Below are positions 6,365 through 8,544 of a DNA stretch of 8,544 nucleotides, one piece after another. The notes under the pieces are model-generated. The model saw only the letters and a list, made by a program, of their open reading frames with translations, had not been told where the DNA came from and made no database searches. The position numbers were made by a program, and so were the translations under genes. This DNA is from JANWZL01 sp037445185 (lineage in GTDB: Bacteria > Pseudomonadota > Gammaproteobacteria > Burkholderiales > Thiobacillaceae): assembly GCA_037445185.1 (NCBI GenBank), contig JBBIKZ010000107.1, positions 1-8,544 of the forward strand, given 5' to 3'. Within the stretch, counting starts at the first letter, position 1. Each line of letters opens with the position of its first letter.

Positions 6365-7063
6365 ATGCCAAAAACCCTGTGTCTCAAGGTCTGGAGCGAC
6401 TATGCCTGCTTCACCCGGCCGGAGATGAAGGTAGAGCGGGTGTCCTATGACGTCATTACCCCCTCTGCCGCCCGCGCCGTGTTCGAGGCCATCCTGTGGA
6501 AACCGGAAATCCGCTGGACGGTGACGAAGATCGAAGTACTCAGGCCCATCCGCTGGATCTCGGTGCGGCGCAACGAGGTGGGGGCCCTCGCCTCCGAGAC
6601 GACGGCCAAGCAAAGCGGTGGGCTCTACATCGAGGACCAGCGCCAGCAGCGTGCCGGCCTGCTGCTGCGCGACGTGGCCTACCGGCTGCATGCCCGTTTC
6701 GAGGTGGTGGATGGTACAAAGCACATCCACCGCTATCCGGAGCTGCGCGGCCGCTTCCCGGCGGAACCCGAACAAGATCAGCCGAAAGACCCCGCCAAGT
6801 ATCTGGCCATGTTCCAGCGCCGGGCGCGCAAGGGACAGTGTGTGTGGCAGCCCTATCTCGGCTCCCGGGAGTTTTCCGCCCACTTCGAGCTGGTGGTCGA
6901 CCCCGAGGCGGCGGCCCGATCCCAGCCCCCGATTGCCCAAGACAAAGACCTGGGCTGGATGCTGCACGACATCGACTTCGCCGACGGCATGAAACCCGGA
7001 TTTTTCCGCGCGGTGATGGAGAAGGGTGTGATCGATTTGGCAGGCGTGGAGGTGCGGCGATGA
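6365..7063 (+). CDS. cas5c: Cas5c (Cas5d), type I-C crRNA-processing and Cascade subunit
   Basis: In type I-C systems this RAMP protein cuts the pre-crRNA in place of Cas6, then stays on the crRNA 5' handle as a Cascade subunit. The 232 residues show VWSDYACFTRPEMKVERVSYD at 9-29, TPSAARAVFEAILWKP at 32-47, PIRWISVRRNE at 61-71, RQQRAGLLLRDVAY at 93-106, RRARKGQCVWQPYLGSREF at 152-170, and LGWMLHDIDF at 196-205 before FFRAVMEKGVI at 213-223. All are type I-C hallmarks. Against the B. halodurans enzyme (catalytic Tyr46, Lys116, His117), my from-memory alignment puts Leu44, Lys145 and Tyr146 at these sites, so only the lysine is kept. About 20 extra residues (118-140) precede the lysine. Its TGA overlaps the cas8c ATG by four bases. 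Confidence 0.95.
   Translation: MPKTLCLKVWSDYACFTRPEMKVERVSYDVITPSAARAVFEAILWKPEIRWTVTKIEVLRPIRWISVRRNEVGALASETTAKQSGGLYIEDQRQQRAGLLLRDVAYRLHARFEVVDGTKHIHRYPELRGRFPAEPEQDQPKDPAKYLAMFQRRARKGQCVWQPYLGSREFSAHFELVVDPEAAARSQPPIAQDKDLGWMLHDIDFADGMKPGFFRAVMEKGVIDLAGVEVRR
7048..7053 (+). promoter_or_regulatory. Ribosome binding site for cas8c inside the end of cas5c
   Basis: GGAGGT lies inside the last codons of cas5c. Counting from GGAGG (7048-7052), seven bases precede the cas8c ATG at 7060. Together with the ATGA stop/start overlap, it fixes the cas8c start and indicates both coupling and direct ribosome recruitment. Confidence 0.75.
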
Positions 7064-8544
7064 TCCTGCAGGCTCTCTACGACTACTACCAGCGCAAGCG
7101 CGACGATTTGCCCGCCGAAGGGCTGGAGAACAAGGAGATTCCTTTCCTCATCGTGCTTGAGCCCAACGGCAGCTTCCTGCACGTCGAGGACACGCGCGAG
7201 GGTGATGGTAAGAAGAAACGTGGCAAGGTTTTTCCCGTGCCCCAGGCGGTGAAGAAGTCGGTCAATGTCGCGGCCAATCTGCTGTGGGGAAATGTCGAAT
7301 ATGTTCTGGGGGAGGCTGATCCCAAGAAGCTCGCGGAAAGTCAGGACAAGGGAACCAAGAAAGAAGAATGGTACCGCGCACGCCTCCAGGAGATGCACGC
7401 GGCCTTCAAGGCTGAGATCCATGCGCTTCCCAACGACGTACGCAAAAAGATCGAGCCGGTCATCAAGTTCCTCGACCGGGGTGATTTTTCTGCCGTGCGC
7501 GCCGATGGGCGTTGGGCCGAGGTACAGAGCGGTTCCAATCTGAGCTTCAAAATTGCCGGGGAAGCAACTCCCGTCTGTAGCCTGCCGGAGGTGCTGGCAA
7601 GCGCAGACGTCCGGGAGGAGGACGTTGCCGGCTACGGGATCTGCCTCGTCACTGGCGAGCGGGATCGCATCCGGCGCATCCATCCGCCCATCAAAGGCGT
7701 GCGCGGCGCGCAAACCAGCGGCGCGGACATCGTCTCCTTCAACCTGCCCGCCTTTACCTCCTTCGGGCACAGCCAGGGCGCGAATGCGCCGGTGGGTGTC
7801 AAGGCTGCATCTGCCTACACCACGGCGCTCAACCACCTCGTCAAATCCGAGCAACGCATCCAGGTGGGGGATGCCACGACGGTGTTCTGGGCAGAACGCA
7901 CTCACCCCATGGAAAACTGGCTCGCGCAATTGTTTGATGATCCACCCAAGGACGATCCGGACCGAGGAGCGCGCGCGCTAAAAGCACTTTACGCCCTGCC
8001 GCTCACCGGTGCGACGGCAGTCGAGGAGACATCCGCGCGATTCCATGTCCTGGGCTTGGCCGCACCGAGCAAGTCGCGCCTCACCGTGCGCTTCTGGCAC
8101 GTCGCCACCGTCGGGGAACTCGCCGGCCACATCCGCCAGCATTTCCAGGACCTCGAGATCGTGCGGCCGCATTATGTCAAGAGCCCGTTCCTGTCCCTGA
8201 AAACCCTGCTCACCGCCATCGCCCCGCCCTCAGCCCAGCGCCGCGACGGCGACATCGACAGCCTGCCACCGAAACTTGCCGGTGACTTCATGCGCGCAAT
8301 CCTTAACGGCCTGCCCCACCCCCAGCCGCTCCTGCAGGCGGCACTCACCCGCATCCGCGCAGAGCAAGCGAAGAAGCGCGACAACGGCAGGCCCGCCGAG
8401 CACGTCACTTACGCCCGCGCAGCCCTCATCAAGGCGTGGCTGAACCGCGACATCCGCCACCATCATCCACAGGAAAGGGAGATCGACATGGCCCTCGACG
8501 AAAGCTGCATAAACACCGCCTACCGCCTGGGCAGGTTCTTCGCC
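7060..8544 (+). CDS. cas8c: Cas8c (Csd1), large subunit of type I-C Cascade, C-terminus beyond the right edge
   Basis: Cas8c recognises the PAM and helps open the target DNA in type I-C Cascade. From ATG 7060 the frame is open for exactly 495 codons to the edge; family members are around 570-620 residues, so roughly the last fifth is missing. The N-terminus MILQALYDYYQRK, then IPFLIVLEPNGSFLHVED at 28-45, VPQAVKKSVNVAANLLWGNVEYVLG at 61-85, GYGICLVTGE at 192-201, the central SFNLPAFTSFGHSQGANAPVG, TTVFWAERTHP, and RLTVRFWHVATVGELAGHI are Csd1 signatures. A Lys/Glu-rich stretch lies at about 88-110. Local composition is lower in GC than the flanking minus-strand genes. An internal start for Cas11c lies at codon 477, near the right edge. 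cas7 would be expected next. Confidence 0.95.
   Translation, partial: MILQALYDYYQRKRDDLPAEGLENKEIPFLIVLEPNGSFLHVEDTREGDGKKKRGKVFPVPQAVKKSVNVAANLLWGNVEYVLGEADPKKLAESQDKGTKKEEWYRARLQEMHAAFKAEIHALPNDVRKKIEPVIKFLDRGDFSAVRADGRWAEVQSGSNLSFKIAGEATPVCSLPEVLASADVREEDVAGYGICLVTGERDRIRRIHPPIKGVRGAQTSGADIVSFNLPAFTSFGHSQGANAPVGVKAASAYTTALNHLVKSEQRIQVGDATTVFWAERTHPMENWLAQLFDDPPKDDPDRGARALKALYALPLTGATAVEETSARFHVLGLAAPSKSRLTVRFWHVATVGELAGHIRQHFQDLEIVRPHYVKSPFLSLKTLLTAIAPPSAQRRDGDIDSLPPKLAGDFMRAILNGLPHPQPLLQAALTRIRAEQAKKRDNGRPAEHVTYARAALIKAWLNRDIRHHHPQEREIDMALDESCINTAYRLGRFFA
8471..8482 (+). promoter_or_regulatory. Internal Shine-Dalgarno within cas8c
   Basis: AGGAAAGGGAGA is an all-purine stretch inside the cas8c reading frame (codons CAG GAA AGG GAG). 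Its GGAG at 8478-8481 sits six bases before an in-frame ATG at 8488, ideal spacing for ribosome binding. The Arg codon used here is AGG, a minority choice in a gene that mostly uses CGC. This is the expected place for internal initiation of the small subunit. Confidence 0.6.
8488..8544 (+). CDS. cas11c: Cas11c small subunit, translated from an internal start in cas8c (partial)
   Basis: Type I-C Cascade needs small subunits, yet the operon type usually has no separate cas11 gene. In studied systems (Desulfovibrio vulgaris type I-C), Cas11c comes from an internal ribosome binding site near the 3' end of cas8c, in the same frame. Here ATG 8488 is codon 477 of cas8c, preceded by a strong purine-rich site, and begins MALDESCINTAYRLGRFFA. 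The N-A-Y-x-L-G-R-x-F pattern is the conserved beginning of the Csd1 C-terminal helical region. If Cas8c ends near residue 590-610, Cas11c would be about 115-135 residues, the usual size. Only the first 19 codons are in the window, and internal translation is inferred, not shown. Confidence 0.6.
   Translation, partial: MALDESCINTAYRLGRFFA

Noticed and set aside
6853..7929. A 358-codon minus-strand frame antisense to cas5c and cas8c.
   Set aside because: It has no recognisable domain and runs across the boundary of two well-supported genes, so it is a codon-bias artefact.
8461..8544. A possible CRISPR array or further cas genes at the right edge.
   Set aside because: The cas8c frame is open to the last base and no repeated 25-40 base units are visible anywhere in the window. 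The array is presumably outside it.

Overview
The window is GC-rich, densely packed bacterial chromosome. Gene content (a Mak-type ROK sugar kinase, an SseB-family protein, a GlcD/DLD-type flavoprotein and a proteobacterial-style type I-C cas operon) points to a beta- or gammaproteobacterium. Nothing in the window fixes the genus.

Layout. (1) Bases 1-2921, minus strand, form a tight four-gene run transcribed right to left: an SseB-family protein, an unrecognised 190-residue protein, an FAD-linked oxidase of the GlcD/D-lactate dehydrogenase family, and an EamA/DMT-type transporter cut by the left edge. The first three are joined by stop/start overlaps of 4 bases and 1 base. The fourth starts 36 bases after the oxidase, behind a 10-bp tandem repeat. 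(2) A 103-base divergent spacer (2922-3024) separates this run from a plus-strand ROK kinase closely resembling E. coli Mak (fructokinase). (3) After a 114-base spacer (3937-4050) with a small hairpin, a type I-C CRISPR-Cas operon runs to the right edge: cas3, cas5c and cas8c (csd1), the last cut at 495 codons. cas7, cas4, cas1, cas2 and the CRISPR array would be expected to the right, and none is visible here.

How the genes work together. In type I-C systems Cas5c takes over the pre-crRNA cleavage done by Cas6 elsewhere. Cas8c, Cas7, Cas5c and a small subunit, Cas11c, form the Cascade complex, and Cas3 degrades the target. No separate cas11 gene is seen. Instead, an in-frame ATG at codon 477 of cas8c lies 6 bases behind a strong Shine-Dalgarno stretch, matching the known internal-translation strategy for Cas11c. 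This is the most informative hidden feature of the window. The Cas5c active-site positions, aligned from memory, also look unusual.

I found no tRNA, rRNA, insertion sequence or CRISPR repeat array. The window is otherwise a known type I-C locus beside ordinary housekeeping genes. I do not see a wholly new system.
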